Assembly (NCBI GenBank): GCA_946059285.1
Contig: CAMGMW010000020.1
Span: 1-11,977, forward strand
Direction: 5' to 3'
Length of the DNA: 11,977 bases
Source of the DNA: an uncultured Clostridia bacterium
GTDB taxonomy: Bacteria > Bacillota_A > Clostridia > Oscillospirales > Oscillospiraceae
The notes beneath the pieces are model-generated. The model did no database searches, had not been told where the DNA came from, and saw nothing but the letters and a program-made list of their open reading frames with translations. Shown here piece by piece: positions 5,389 to 11,977 of the stretch (position 1 is its first letter; each line of letters begins with the position of its first letter). A program made the position numbers and the translations under genes.

Positions 5389-6720
5389 ATGAAGCATAAA
5401 CGGTTGACGCCTGCGCGGCTGATCGCGCTGGGCTTTTTTGTCATGATCCTGCTGGGAACCGGGCTTCTGATGCTTCCCTTTGCCGCAAAGGGCGAGCCTG
5501 CCGGAGCGCTGGACGCCCTGTTCACCTCCACCAGCGCCACCTGCGTCACCGGTCTGATCGCCAGAGACACCTTTACCGGCTGGACCACCTTCGGGCAGCT
5601 TGTGATCCTGACCCTGATCCAGCTCGGCGGACTCGGCTTCATGACGGTCATTACGCTGGTCTCCTTCGTTCTGGGCAAGCGGCTGGGGCTGTATGACCGC
5701 AAGGTGCTGATGCAGTCCGCAGGAAACATCACCCTCAACGGCGTGGGCGGGCTGATCCGGCACATCATCCCCTTTTCCTTTGCCTTTGAGCTGACGGGTG
5801 CCGCCTTGCTGGCGATCCGGTTCGTCCCGGAAATGGGCTGGGGACGCGGCATTTACGCCGCTGTATTCCACGCGGTATCCGCTTTCTGCAACGCGGGCTT
5901 TGATCTGATGGGGATGCGTCAGCCGTTTTCCTCACTGACCTACTACGTGTCCGACCCGCTGGTCAACCTTACAATCTGCGCGCTGGTTATCATCGGCGGT
6001 CTGGGCTTCCTCGTCTGGCGCGACATCGTCCGATGCCGCTTCCGATACAAAAAATTCCAGTTTCACACCAAACTGGTACTGGTGAGCACAGGCATCCTGC
6101 TGCTCGGCGGCTGGGGGCTGTTTGTGCTGTTTGAGCACAATGCCTCTCTGTCGGGGCTGTCATGGGGTGAAAAGCTGCTGGCCGCTCTGTTCCAGTCCGT
6201 TTCGCCGCGCACCGCCGGCTTCAACACGGTGGAGCTATCGTCTCTCTCCGAATCCGGCACATTGCTCACAGACCTGCTGATGCTCATCGGCGGCAGCCCC
6301 GGCTCCACCGCCGGCGGCATCAAGACCACCACCATCGCGGTCCTGTTCCTCAGTGCCGTTGCCTCCGCCAGAGGCACGATGCGCGTCAACGCGTTCCGCT
6401 TTTCCGTCGATCGGGAAGCGCTGCGGCAGGCAAGCTCCATCCTGCTGATCTACCTCAGCGGCATCCTCATTTCCACGATGGCCATCTGTGCGCTGGATCC
6501 GTTTTCTCTGAAGGATGTGCTTTTTGAAACGATCTCCGCCATTGCAACCGTCGGTCTGTCCATGGGCATCACGCCGCTGCTGTCCGCCGGGAGCAAGTTT
6601 ATCTTGATTTTGTTGATGTACGCCGGACGGATTGGCGGACTGACCTTTGTTTTACTGTTTTCTGAACGCCGCAGCGAGCCGCCGATGGACCGTCCCGTGG
6701 GCAAGCTGCTGATCGGCTGA
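5389..6720 (+). CDS. ktrB: Potassium uptake channel subunit, TrkH/KtrB family
   Basis: This 443-residue membrane protein is the potassium-translocating subunit of a Ktr-type system. The four-repeat pore is visible through its selectivity-filter segments: TCVTG (51-55), FCNAG (166-170), PRTAG (273-277) and ATVGLS (386-391), each with the conserved glycine. The Gly/Ser/Thr-rich segment GGSPGSTAGGIKTTT (301-315) fits the flexible intramembrane gate loop of KtrB. Length fits KtrB (about 440-450). AAAGGAGG (5375-5382) lies 6 nt before the ATG. The regulatory partner ktrA follows after 21 nt. Sodium dependence is known for KtrAB but cannot be read from this sequence. Confidence 0.95.
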   Translation: MKHKRLTPARLIALGFFVMILLGTGLLMLPFAAKGEPAGALDALFTSTSATCVTGLIARDTFTGWTTFGQLVILTLIQLGGLGFMTVITLVSFVLGKRLGLYDRKVLMQSAGNITLNGVGGLIRHIIPFSFAFELTGAALLAIRFVPEMGWGRGIYAAVFHAVSAFCNAGFDLMGMRQPFSSLTYYVSDPLVNLTICALVIIGGLGFLVWRDIVRCRFRYKKFQFHTKLVLVSTGILLLGGWGLFVLFEHNASLSGLSWGEKLLAALFQSVSPRTAGFNTVELSSLSESGTLLTDLLMLIGGSPGSTAGGIKTTTIAVLFLSAVASARGTMRVNAFRFSVDREALRQASSILLIYLSGILISTMAICALDPFSLKDVLFETISAIATVGLSMGITPLLSAGSKFILILLMYAGRIGGLTFVLLFSERRSEPPMDRPVGKLLIG

Positions 6721-6741
6721 TCAATTCGAAGGAGATGCGAT

Positions 6742-7392
6742 ATGAAATCTGTTTTGATCATTGGCATGGGACGCATGGGGCGCCATCTTGCGCACAAACT
6801 GCAGGCGCTGGGCAACGAGGTGATGATCGTTGACAAGGACCCGGATATCATTGAGGCGCTGTCGGACCGTTTTACGGACTCGAACATCTGTGACTGCACC
6901 AACGAAGCGGTCATCGAAACGCTGGGCGTGGACAATTTTGACATCTGTTTCGTCACCATCGGCGAGGATTTTCAGGCATCGCTTGTGATCACCTCCCTGC
7001 TGAAGCAGCACGGTGCGCGGATGATCGTTTCGAAAGCGAAGCAGGACATTCAGGCGGATCTTCTGCGGAAAATCGGCGCAGACGAGGTCGTCCGCCCGGA
7101 GCGGGAGATCGCGGAAAAGCTGGCGGTACGCTATAATTCTGACAACATTCTGGATTATATTCCCCTAACGGCGGAATACTCCTTGTATGAGCTGCCCGTC
7201 CCCGGCACATGGGCCGGGCAGACGCTGGCGGAGCTGAACATCCGCCGGAAATATCAGGTCAATATCATCGCCGTCAAGCGGGGAGAGCTTTTGGACCCCA
7301 ACGTCGGACCGGATTACCGCTTCTCGACCAGCGATCATATCATTCTGGTCGGAAAATCCGACGCTGTTTTTAAACTGGCGGCAAAAAGATAA
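6742..7392 (+). CDS. ktrA: Potassium uptake regulatory subunit, TrkA/KtrA family
   Basis: This 216-residue cytosolic RCK protein gates the KtrB pore as a ring. The N-terminal RCK_N domain (about 1-120) is a Rossmann fold with GMGRMG (8-13) for the nucleotide phosphates and Asp31 at the end of the second strand, the position that contacts the ribose. The C-terminal RCK_C domain spans roughly 138-216; in this family it can bind c-di-AMP, which inhibits uptake, but I cannot confirm the ligand residues here. AAGGAG (6729-6734) is 7 nt before the ATG. It is co-transcribed with ktrB. Confidence 0.94.
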   Translation: MKSVLIIGMGRMGRHLAHKLQALGNEVMIVDKDPDIIEALSDRFTDSNICDCTNEAVIETLGVDNFDICFVTIGEDFQASLVITSLLKQHGARMIVSKAKQDIQADLLRKIGADEVVRPEREIAEKLAVRYNSDNILDYIPLTAEYSLYELPVPGTWAGQTLAELNIRRKYQVNIIAVKRGELLDPNVGPDYRFSTSDHIILVGKSDAVFKLAAKR

Positions 7393-7396
7393 CCGC

Positions 7397-7413
7397 ACCG
7401 TCCGATGGACGGT
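7397..7413 (+). other. Hairpin after ktrA, possible weak terminator
   Basis: ACCGTCC (7397-7403), loop GAT, GGACGGT (7407-7413) forms a 7-bp stem 4 nt after the ktrA stop. No run of T follows, so intrinsic termination is doubtful; it may protect the mRNA 3' end. Confidence 0.4.
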
Positions 7414-7461
7414 CTCCGATCGATTGCGAATGGATACACGGTGGAAGCGGTGAAATAATTC

Positions 7462-7490
7462 TTGCGTTCTTCGACGAATTGCGCTATAAT
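7462..7490 (+). promoter_or_regulatory. Promoter for the GtrA-like gene
   Basis: TTGCGT (7462-7467), a 17-nt spacer and a perfect TATAAT (7485-7490) are present. Transcription would start near 7497 and give a leader of about 27 nt. Confidence 0.8.
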
Positions 7491-7523
7491 GGAATTCCAT
7501 TTTTCCGATTCAGGTGAAATTTG

Positions 7524-7997
7524 ATGAAATTGAAAAAGCTATTCGACCTGACGCTGATTCTCTATGTCATCATCGGCATTTTGAATTTTATTATCTGCAC
7601 GGGTCTGATGTTTATCCTCTACAATATCGTCGACATCAGCCAGCACATCGCCCCCATCGTCAACTACGGACTGGGCAGTGTCATATGGTATCTTTCCTGC
7701 CGCTTCATCCTCTTCCGGGACCACAAAACCACGAGCGGGCAGCTCTTCCGTTTCGTCCTGGAGGTGATCATATGCTATCTGCTGTCATACTATGTCATCT
7801 CCCCGCTGGTTTCTGGTCTGCTGCTTCGCTCTGAGGCGGTACGGGAACTGTTCTCGTTCGGCGGCGTAGACAACATCGGCGGCAACTGCAGTATGTCCGT
7901 CGGCGCACTCTCATACGCGCTGCTGAATTATTTCGGTCAGCGGTATTTTGTTTTCAGCAGCCGGTTCGATCGGCAGAAGCCGCATACGGATAGCTAA
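7524..7997 (+). CDS. GtrA-like four-helix membrane protein
   Basis: This 157-residue protein has four membrane segments (about 9-33, 42-62, 73-98 and 122-143). The GtrA/DPMS pattern is visible: a first helix with IIGILNFII (16-24), a CRFILFR motif (59-65) after helix 2, and QRYFVFSSR (139-147) after helix 4. These two copies correspond to the family's nr-vF signature. GtrA proteins are thought to move lipid-linked sugars across the membrane or to anchor glycosyltransferases during cell-surface glycan modification. No glycosyltransferase is adjacent, so the partner is unknown. The ATG at 7524 is preferred over TTG at 7521 because AGGTGA (7512-7517) lies 6 nt from the ATG. It is a monocistronic unit between its own promoter and terminator. 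Confidence 0.85.
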   Translation: MKLKKLFDLTLILYVIIGILNFIICTGLMFILYNIVDISQHIAPIVNYGLGSVIWYLSCRFILFRDHKTTSGQLFRFVLEVIICYLLSYYVISPLVSGLLLRSEAVRELFSFGGVDNIGGNCSMSVGALSYALLNYFGQRYFVFSSRFDRQKPHTDS

Positions 7998-8022
7998 ATT
8001 TTCTAATATGTCATGTTTTTTA

Positions 8023-8061
8023 CGGCGGCACAGCAGCTTTACGCGGTGCCGCCGGATTTTT
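8023..8061 (+). terminator. Intrinsic terminator after the GtrA-like gene
   Basis: CGGCGGCAC (8023-8031) pairs perfectly with GTGCCGCCG (8046-8054), with a 14-nt loop, and is followed by GATTTTT. It lies 25 nt after the stop codon. The following stretch to 8190 is AT-rich and shows no gene. Confidence 0.85.
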
Positions 8062-8190
8062 ATGTGCAAAATTATTTTCCGAAAAACTCCGTTTTTTGTG
8101 GAAATACAGTGGCTTTTGTCCCAAAATAATTCTCTTTTTCTCTTTTTCCAGAATGCCTGAGTGAAAACGGAGAAAAGTGTTTCATCCGCC

Positions 8191-8219
8191 TTGTCAAAAC
8201 AGGGGATTCCTGCTATAAT
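8191..8219 (+). promoter_or_regulatory. Promoter for the SLH-nucleotidase gene
   Basis: TTGTCA (8191-8196), a 17-nt spacer and TATAAT (8214-8219), with a TGC just before the -10 box, form a near-consensus promoter. This suggests high expression. The predicted start is near 8226. Confidence 0.85.
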
Positions 8220-8232
8220 AAAAATGCAAAAC

Positions 8233-8247
8233 CGGGCGCCGCGCCCG
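8233..8247 (+). other. Hairpin at the 5' end of the SLH-nucleotidase mRNA
   Basis: CGGGCG-CCG-CGCCCG is a 6-bp GC-only stem a few nucleotides from the predicted mRNA 5' end and 14 nt before the ribosome site. It may stabilise the transcript. AATTTTGAC follows, so weak attenuation is an alternative. Confidence 0.45.
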
Positions 8248-8275
8248 AATTTTGACAAAACAAGGAGGATTCCCA

Positions 8276-10549
8276 ATGAAACACGCATGCAGAAAGATGC
8301 TGGCGCTGCTGCTGGCAGTCGTCATGGTTGTCGGCATCCTGCCGTCTGTGCTTGCCGCCGGCAATTTCACGGACGTCAAGGATGACAGCTGGTACGCTGC
8401 AGCGGTCAAATTCGTTTACGAAGCTGACCTGATGCACGGTACCTCCGCAACCACGTTTGCACCGGCAAAACCCATCACCCGCGCAGAAAGCGCAATGCTC
8501 CTGTACAATTTTGAGAAGACCCCTGAAGTGACCGAAAAAGCCAGCTTCACCGATTTGACGAAGAGCTGGTACCAGGACTGCATCGCATGGGCAGAGGATG
8601 AGGGCTATGTCGACGGTATCGGCGGCGGCAAATTCGCTCCCGACCGCAACATCACCCGCGAGGAATTCTTTACCCTGCTATGGCGCTACCTCGGCTCTCC
8701 CGCTCCCGGCAAGGAGGACCTTACCGCCGGCTTCCCGGATGCGGAAAAGATTTCCTCTTATGCAAAAGATGCCTTGAACTGGATGCTGGGCAAAAACCTG
8801 ATCTCCGGTGACGGCAAAAACCTCAACCCGAAAGGCTATGCAAAGCGCTGCGAAATCGCACAGCTTATGATGAACTGTGCAAAGACGCTGCACTACTACC
8901 ATGACGGCGAGTGCGTATTCTGCCGCGAAAAGCTGGCGGAAGAGGACGAAATCGTCATCTACTACACCAACGACGTACACACCTACATCGACGAAACACT
9001 GTCCTATGACAGCATCGCACACCTGAAGCAGCAGACGGCTTCCGTCGCCGCCGGCGTGCTTCTTCTGGACGCGGGCGACCACATTCAGGGCACCGCTTTC
9101 GGCGGCGAGGACAAAGGCGAAAGCATCATCAAAATGATGAACGCCGCCAAGTATGATGCGGCGACGCTCGGCAACCACGAATTTGACTACGGCATGGAGC
9201 GCTGCCTGACCATCATCAAAAATGAGGCAGAGTATCCCTACCTGTCGTGCAACTTCTATAAGATCGACACCATGAAAAGCGTTCTGGAGCCCTACCAGAT
9301 CTTTGAGGTCGGCGGCAAGAAGATCGCTGTCGTTGGCATCACCACCCCGGAATCCATTACGAAATCCACGCCTGCTTACTTCATGGACAGCGAAGGCCAC
9401 TACATCTACGGCATTGACGGCGGCGATGACGGCACGGAGCTGTACGACGTCGTGCAGAAAACCGTAGACAAGGCAAAAGACGCAGGTGCGCAATACATTA
9501 TCGCGCTCGGACATCTGGGCGACGACATTTCCTCCCAGCCCTGGACTTCCGAGGAGGTCATTGCCAACACCACAGGACTGGATGCTTTCATCGACGGACA
9601 CTCTCACAGCACCGTGGCGATGAAAGAGGTCGAGGACAAAAACGGTCAAACCGTCGTTCTGACCCAGACCGGCTCCTACTTCGACGCCATCGGACGCATG
9701 AGCATCACCGCTGAGGGCATCAAAACCGAGCTGATCACCGAATACATGCAGACCGACAGCGCCGTCAAGGAAATCAAGGACAAATGCATCACCACCGTGA
9801 ACGAGAAGCTGGGTGTGATCATCGGACATGCCGATGTCACCCTCAACAACTATACGGAGGATGGCAGCCGGCTGGTTCGCAAGCAGGAGACGAATACCGG
9901 CGACTTCGCCGCAGACGCACTGTACCATCTCTTCAAAAACAAAGGCATGAACGTCGATTGTGCCATCATGAACGGCGGTGGCGTGCGCAACAAGGCGATC
10001 ACCGGCGACCTCAGCTATCTGTCCTGTAAGGACATCCACACCTTCGGCAATGTGGCTTGCCTCATTCAGGTCACAGGTCAGCAGATTCTGGACGCGCTGG
10101 AGTGGGGCGCTAAGGATACGCCGAATGCAGAATGCGGCGGCTTCCTGCAGGTCTCCAACATCGCCTATGAGATCCACACCTATCTGCCCAGCGCCGTGAA
10201 GAAGGACGACAAGGGCGTCTGGATCGGCGGTCCCGACACACTCGAGGAATACCGCGTCAAGAACGTCAGAATCGGCGGCGAGCCTCTCGATCTGACCAAG
10301 ACCTACAACCTCGCGGGCTATAACTACACCCTGCGCGACATGGGCGACGGCTTCAATATGTTCAAAGGCGCCGTGAATGTTCTCGACTATGTCGCCGAGG
10401 ACTACAGGGTCCTTGCCGACTACATCAAGACCTTCCCGGTCAGCGAGGAAACCGAGCTGCCCACCATCACCGCCGAAAACAGCCCGTACGGCAATGTCAA
10501 CGGCTCGGGTCGTATCGTGCTGGTCACCGAGGCTCCGACTCCGGAATAA
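8276..10549 (+). CDS. S-layer-anchored 5'-nucleotidase (three SLH domains plus metallophosphatase)
   Basis: This 757-residue surface protein has a signal peptide (about 1-27, ending VLA-A). Three SLH domains follow (about 30-78, 90-138 and 152-202), which bind secondary cell-wall polymer. The metallophosphatase domain shows TNDVH (231-235), DAGD (265-268), GNHEFD (299-304), GHLGDD (412-417) and GHSHS (441-445). These supply the usual Asp, Asn and His ligands for two metals. The C-terminal 5'-nucleotidase domain has NGGGVRN (566-572), KDIHTFGN (585-592) and GDGFNMF (690-696), matching substrate-binding regions. The protein probably strips phosphate from extracellular nucleotides for uptake of nucleoside and phosphate. 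A short CxxC linker (Cys213, Cys216) joins the halves. SLH 1 and 2 carry TRAE/TREE; SLH 3 has KRCE. AAGGAGG (8262-8268) is 7 nt before this ATG, which rules out a TTG start at 8252. Confidence 0.94.
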   Translation: MKHACRKMLALLLAVVMVVGILPSVLAAGNFTDVKDDSWYAAAVKFVYEADLMHGTSATTFAPAKPITRAESAMLLYNFEKTPEVTEKASFTDLTKSWYQDCIAWAEDEGYVDGIGGGKFAPDRNITREEFFTLLWRYLGSPAPGKEDLTAGFPDAEKISSYAKDALNWMLGKNLISGDGKNLNPKGYAKRCEIAQLMMNCAKTLHYYHDGECVFCREKLAEEDEIVIYYTNDVHTYIDETLSYDSIAHLKQQTASVAAGVLLLDAGDHIQGTAFGGEDKGESIIKMMNAAKYDAATLGNHEFDYGMERCLTIIKNEAEYPYLSCNFYKIDTMKSVLEPYQIFEVGGKKIAVVGITTPESITKSTPAYFMDSEGHYIYGIDGGDDGTELYDVVQKTVDKAKDAGAQYIIALGHLGDDISSQPWTSEEVIANTTGLDAFIDGHSHSTVAMKEVEDKNGQTVVLTQTGSYFDAIGRMSITAEGIKTELITEYMQTDSAVKEIKDKCITTVNEKLGVIIGHADVTLNNYTEDGSRLVRKQETNTGDFAADALYHLFKNKGMNVDCAIMNGGGVRNKAITGDLSYLSCKDIHTFGNVACLIQVTGQQILDALEWGAKDTPNAECGGFLQVSNIAYEIHTYLPSAVKKDDKGVWIGGPDTLEEYRVKNVRIGGEPLDLTKTYNLAGYNYTLRDMGDGFNMFKGAVNVLDYVAEDYRVLADYIKTFPVSEETELPTITAENSPYGNVNGSGRIVLVTEAPTPE

Positions 10550-10577
10550 GCTCCACAGACACAACCCGCAAAACCAA

Positions 10578-10618
10578 GGTACGGCTGCAGGCTTCGCCCT
10601 GCAGCCGTACCTCTATTT
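10578..10618 (+). terminator. Intrinsic terminator after the SLH-nucleotidase gene
   Basis: A perfect 14-bp stem, GGTACGGCTGCAGG (10578-10591) with CCTGCAGCCGTACC (10598-10611), has a 6-nt loop CTTCGC and is followed by TCTATTTT. It lies 28 nt after the stop codon. A second inverted repeat, TTCCGCG (10618-10624) and CGCGGAA (10639-10645), follows at once; its role is unclear. Confidence 0.9.
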
Positions 10619-10695
10619 TCCGCGTCTGCGTTCGCGGGCGCGGAAGCAGATCGCACACCGAACCGCGCCTTGGCCCCCGCGTATGGATTTGGGTC

Positions 10696-10738
10696 TTTAC
10701 GAATTTGTCAAAACATGATATCATAATACAAAATCATG
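10696..10738 (+). promoter_or_regulatory. Probable plsY promoter with overlapping palindromes
   Basis: Best match is TTTACG (10696-10701), 17 nt, TATCAT (10719-10724). An alternative is TTGTCA (10705-10710), 16 nt, TACAAA (10727-10732). The region includes the perfect palindrome ATGATATCAT (10715-10724) and a wider inverted repeat CATGAT (10714-10719) / ATCATG (10733-10738), which could be an operator. No regulator can be named. Confidence 0.45.
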
Positions 10739-10760
10739 TCTTTTGAAAGGAGCGGTCACT

Positions 10761-11399
10761 TTGCAGCTGCTGTTGTGTTCGGTGGTCGGTTACTTTTTCG
10801 GTGGCATCAGTCCGTCCTATCTGCTTGCAAAACGAAAAGGCTTCGATATCCGTGAAAGCGGCACCGGCAACGCCGGCGCGACCAATGCCATGTTCGCCCT
10901 TGGCTTCCGCTCCGGTCTTCTTGTCATGGTGCTCGATATCCTCAAGGCAGTCCTTTCGGTTTTGGTGGCGAAGCTGGTCTTTGCCGAAACCGCCCTCGCT
11001 GGGATCGTTTCGGGCATTTCCTGCACCGTCGGACATATTTTTTCTCCCTATCTGCACTTTCGCGGCGGGAAGGGAACCGCCTGCTTTTGCGGCGTGGTGA
11101 TCTCCCTGACCCCACAGCTCATTTTGCCTATGTTTCTTCTGGCGTTTCTGCTCGGGATGATTTTCAACCGCGCCAGCATCCTGCCTCTGATCCTAACCGC
11201 CGTTTACCCCGGTCTGTACTACCTCTGCAGCGACTATTTTACTGGAACGATGGTCCTGTTTTTGCTCTTACCGCTGCTGCTGTGGTCCCATCGCGGCAAT
11301 TTTGCCAAATACCGCAACGGCGAGGAAACCCCTTTCCGCACCATGCTGTTCAAACACGATTTGGACAACTGCGTGGAGCGGAAGTCCCATGACAACTGA
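10761..11399 (+). CDS. plsY: Acyl-phosphate:glycerol-3-phosphate acyltransferase PlsY
   Basis: This 212-residue membrane enzyme transfers an acyl group from acyl phosphate to glycerol 3-phosphate, making lysophosphatidic acid, the first step of bacterial phospholipid synthesis. The three conserved loops are visible: SGTGNAGATN (33-42), GHIFSPYLHFRGGKG (91-105) with the catalytic His and the Gly-Gly-Lys phosphate loop, and SHRGNFAKYRNGEE (176-189). About seven hydrophobic segments fit the family topology. I chose TTG at 10761, because AAAGGAG (10746-10752) lies 8 nt upstream and the protein then begins like other PlsY proteins; an earlier in-frame TTG at 10743 overlaps that ribosome site. The C-terminal tail (about 190-212) is slightly longer than the last motif requires and is charged. 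An AraC-type gene starts 21 nt downstream. Confidence 0.95.
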   Translation: MQLLLCSVVGYFFGGISPSYLLAKRKGFDIRESGTGNAGATNAMFALGFRSGLLVMVLDILKAVLSVLVAKLVFAETALAGIVSGISCTVGHIFSPYLHFRGGKGTACFCGVVISLTPQLILPMFLLAFLLGMIFNRASILPLILTAVYPGLYYLCSDYFTGTMVLFLLLPLLLWSHRGNFAKYRNGEETPFRTMLFKHDLDNCVERKSHDN

Positions 11400-11420
11400 T
11401 TCCTTGAACGGAGGGATATG

Positions 11421-11977
11421 ATGACCGATCTGCAAGCGCTTTTTTCCGCCCATTCGCCCCGCAGCGACTATCTTTCCTCCCTCTGTACCCATTCATACTG
11501 CAGTTTTTTGTCCGTCGCCGTGCTCCTCCCTTCACCGGAGCACCGCGTCATGCCGTTTGCCCATGCGCATGAGCCGTACGAGTTTCTGATTCCGCTGACT
11601 CCGATGCCGGTCATGATGCACGGCGACAATGTGTATTTTGGGCGGGTTGGCTTCGTCTATCCGGTGCAAAGCGGCAGCCGCCACGCACAGGCGGTGGAGC
11701 TTTGTGATGTCTCCAACTGCAGCATTGTGGTAGACAAGGCATATTTTGAGCAGCGTCTGGAAGAAAAAGGACTGTCCGGAACGCGCTTTGAGCGTATTTT
11801 CCCTGCGAGTGATAATCTGAATACCTACCTGCAGCTATTCCAAGCGGAATTTTTCAAGGGTGATCACGCCGACCGCATCGATCTTGCACACCTGGGGGCA
11901 CTGATTGTCTCAACGCTGATCGAAGACGGCTGCCGCCCCCCTGTGTACGGCAACCCGCCCGATGAGCTTTCCGTCAT
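11421..11977 (+). CDS. AraC-family transcriptional regulator, N-terminal part (cut by window edge)
   Basis: The frame is open from ATG 11421 to the window end, giving 185 residues. GGAGG (11410-11414) is 6 nt from this ATG; an in-frame ATG at 11418 would be only 3 nt away. The visible part looks like the cupin-type sensing domain of AraC regulators: HRVMPFAHAHEPYEFLIPL (about 43-61, counted from the second ATG) has the H-H-x-x-Y-E-F/L pattern of the first strand, followed by a beta-rich segment and helices near 145-175. The DNA-binding double helix-turn-helix would lie beyond the window, so the family call is a prediction. It probably shares a transcript with plsY, which is an unusual partner. 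Confidence 0.65.
   Translation, partial: MTDLQALFSAHSPRSDYLSSLCTHSYCSFLSVAVLLPSPEHRVMPFAHAHEPYEFLIPLTPMPVMMHGDNVYFGRVGFVYPVQSGSRHAQAVELCDVSNCSIVVDKAYFEQRLEEKGLSGTRFERIFPASDNLNTYLQLFQAEFFKGDHADRIDLAHLGALIVSTLIEDGCRPPVYGNPPDELSV

Noticed and set aside
8678..10564. Long minus-strand open frame (628 residues) opposite the SLH-nucleotidase gene
   Set aside because: It is a codon-bias shadow of the well-supported plus-strand gene, with no ribosome site or recognisable motif.

Overview
The window is about 12 kb of GC-rich DNA from a bacterium. Purine-rich Shine-Dalgarno sequences, clean housekeeping-type promoters with 17-18 nt spacers, S-layer-homology domains, a MsmK/UgpC ATPase with a clostridial-type lysine-rich insertion and a KtrAB potassium system all point to a high-GC Clostridia lineage. 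Oscillospiraceae or a relative is my best guess. This is inference from protein style, not from a marker gene. No rRNA, tRNA, CRISPR array, insertion sequence, phage gene or attachment site is visible.

Layout. Positions 1-248 (minus) hold the start of a secreted protein of unknown function. A divergent intergenic region (249-483) carries a promoter for each side. On the plus strand follow a polytopic membrane protein of unknown function and rpiB (ribose-5-phosphate isomerase B), joined by an ATGA stop/start overlap. A strong hairpin at 2123-2160 then serves as a terminator between rpiB and the convergent msmK/ugpC-type sugar ABC ATPase (2168-3373, minus). That ATPase has a leader of about 170 nt with an unusual hairpin around its only good Shine-Dalgarno.

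From 3706 a promoter and a compact preQ1-I riboswitch control queT (queuosine-precursor transporter, S-component type), a Gx-transporter/Hpre_diP_synt_I family membrane protein and a DUF1893 (TM1506-like) protein. These three genes form a tight operon. This is the most interesting part of the window: it suggests that the last two, poorly characterised families also belong to preQ1/queuine salvage here.

Next come ktrB and ktrA (potassium channel subunit and its RCK regulator). A single GtrA-like membrane protein follows, with its own promoter and terminator. Then comes a 757-residue cell-surface protein with three SLH domains joined to a two-domain 5'-nucleotidase, also with its own promoter and terminator. 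The window ends with plsY (acyl-phosphate glycerol-3-phosphate acyltransferase) and, 21 nt downstream, the start of an AraC-type regulator with a cupin-like sensor domain, cut by the window edge.

The window is mostly core metabolism, transport and envelope functions in short transcription units. I saw no mobile or defence system. The candidates for something new are the preQ1-controlled operon with two poorly characterised members, the msmK leader structure, the membrane protein coupled to rpiB, and the plsY-AraC pairing.
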